DNA from: an uncultured Bacilli bacterium
GTDB lineage: Bacteria > Bacillota_I > Bacilli_A > RF39 > UBA660
Length of the DNA: 6,944 bases
Reading direction: 5' to 3'
Assembly: GCA_944350405.1 (NCBI GenBank)
Contig: CALVPC010000054.1
Coordinates: forward strand, 1-6,944
Within the stretch, counting starts at the first letter, position 1; every line of letters begins with the position of its first letter. Position numbers and translations under genes: made by a program. The notes below the pieces were generated by a model, which saw nothing but the letters and a program-made list of their open reading frames with translations, did no database searches and was not told the DNA's origin. Of the stretch, positions 6,528 through 6,944 are shown piece by piece.

Positions 6528-6863
6528 TCATCTATCTATTTTTTTTACGATAATATTTGTATCATCTTGTACTTCATCAGGATACTTTTCGCTTGTTCCA
6601 GTTCTGCCAAAGTAACTGTTATTTATTTCATTATAGTTAGTTAAAATTTTGCCATAACTAATTTTTAATTGATTTTGTTCTACTTTACTATTTAAGGTTT
6701 TGGCATATTGTGAGACTGATAAAGCTACTCCTACTTCAAATTCTAATTGAGCTTCTTCTCCAAAAGTTTCTCCTATAAAATTAGCATATTCATTTAATTC
6801 TTTACTTAATAATTCAGTGACTTTAATCTTTCCTAAACTTAAAAAATCATATTTTTCTTTCAT
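6528..6863 (-). CDS. Uncharacterised 111-aa acidic soluble protein
   Basis: I do not recognise this protein. It has no signal peptide, no membrane segment and no cysteine. Residues about 1-60 look helical (KVTELLSKELNEYANFIGETFGEEAQLEFEVGVAL), with alternating acidic and hydrophobic positions; the last ~40 residues (NNSYFGRTGTSEKYPDEVQDD) are polar and probably flexible before a basic end, KKIDR. The ATG follows AAAAGAGA with suitable spacing, like the other genes here, and codon use matches its neighbours, which supports a real gene. It ends in TGA, while the other five complete genes end in TAA. It is separated from uvrA by a terminator-like hairpin and a separate promoter, so it is probably transcribed alone or with genes beyond the right edge. 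About 80 AT-rich bases upstream remain in the window and show no clear promoter. Confidence 0.75.
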   Translation of the reverse strand: MKEKYDFLSLGKIKVTELLSKELNEYANFIGETFGEEAQLEFEVGVALSVSQYAKTLNSKVEQNQLKISYGKILTNYNEINNSYFGRTGTSEKYPDEVQDDTNIIVKKIDR

Positions 6864-6944
6864 TTTATCTCTTTTATTTTTAATTATTTTTTTATTAATT
6901 TTTTTGATTTTTATTATTTTATTAATTGTGGATTATTATTATAT

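Noticed and set aside
6459..6530. The 111-aa gene could continue for 22 codons past its TGA if TGA meant Trp, as in Mycoplasma.
   Set aside because: Trp is written TGG throughout the other genes and none contains an in-frame TGA, so the standard code applies. The extension is Lys/Asn/Tyr-rich and contains the terminator hairpin.
6938..6943. Minus-strand TATAAT at the extreme right edge, a possible -10 for the 111-aa gene.
   Set aside because: The -35 region would be outside the window and the flanking DNA is a TAA/AT repeat-like stretch, so it cannot be judged.

Overview
The window comes from a very AT-rich, low-GC Gram-positive genome (Firmicutes/Bacilli, possibly a lineage near the Mollicutes). 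The evidence is a T-box riboswitch, a Gram-positive type LexA (SOS) box, AAAGAGG-type ribosome binding sites, and the order uvrA–lgt–trxB, which recalls the uvrBA–hprK–lgt–trxB neighbourhood of Bacilli. Trp is encoded by TGG and all long frames are intact under the standard code. No mobile element, CRISPR array, tRNA or rRNA is visible. Every gene is on the minus strand, so transcription runs from high to low coordinates.

In transcription order: (1) an unrecognised 111-aa protein (6863–6528), followed by an AT-rich terminator-like hairpin (6497–6464). (2) A strong sigma-A promoter (TTGACG, 17-nt spacer, TATTAT) with a LexA operator in its spacer, driving uvrA (nucleotide excision repair). (3) lgt (lipoprotein diacylglyceryl transferase) and a trxB-like flavoprotein, packed behind uvrA with gaps of 13 nt and 1 nt. 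(4) A 38-aa single-span membrane protein, 1 nt after trxB. (5) A complete T-box leader with a GUA (valine) specifier, UGGUACC acceptor-binding bulge, antiterminator and competing terminator. (6) A GTG-started HD-domain phosphohydrolase, and 4 nt later the start of valS (valyl-tRNA synthetase), which runs off the left edge.

Two regulatory inputs are therefore readable: DNA damage at the head of uvrA–lgt–trxB–small ORF, and uncharged tRNA-Val at the head of HD gene–valS. No terminator is seen between uvrA and the T-box, and no convincing promoter immediately before the T-box, so the T-box may act as an internal attenuator in a longer transcript or depend on a weak promoter within the upstream genes.

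Most of the window is ordinary housekeeping sequence. The points worth following are the HD hydrolase placed first in a valine T-box operon, the unannotated 38-aa membrane protein, the 111-aa orphan, the altered NADPH-binding motif of the TrxB-like protein, and the possible reach of SOS control into lgt and trxB. I found no clear sign of a new multi-gene system.
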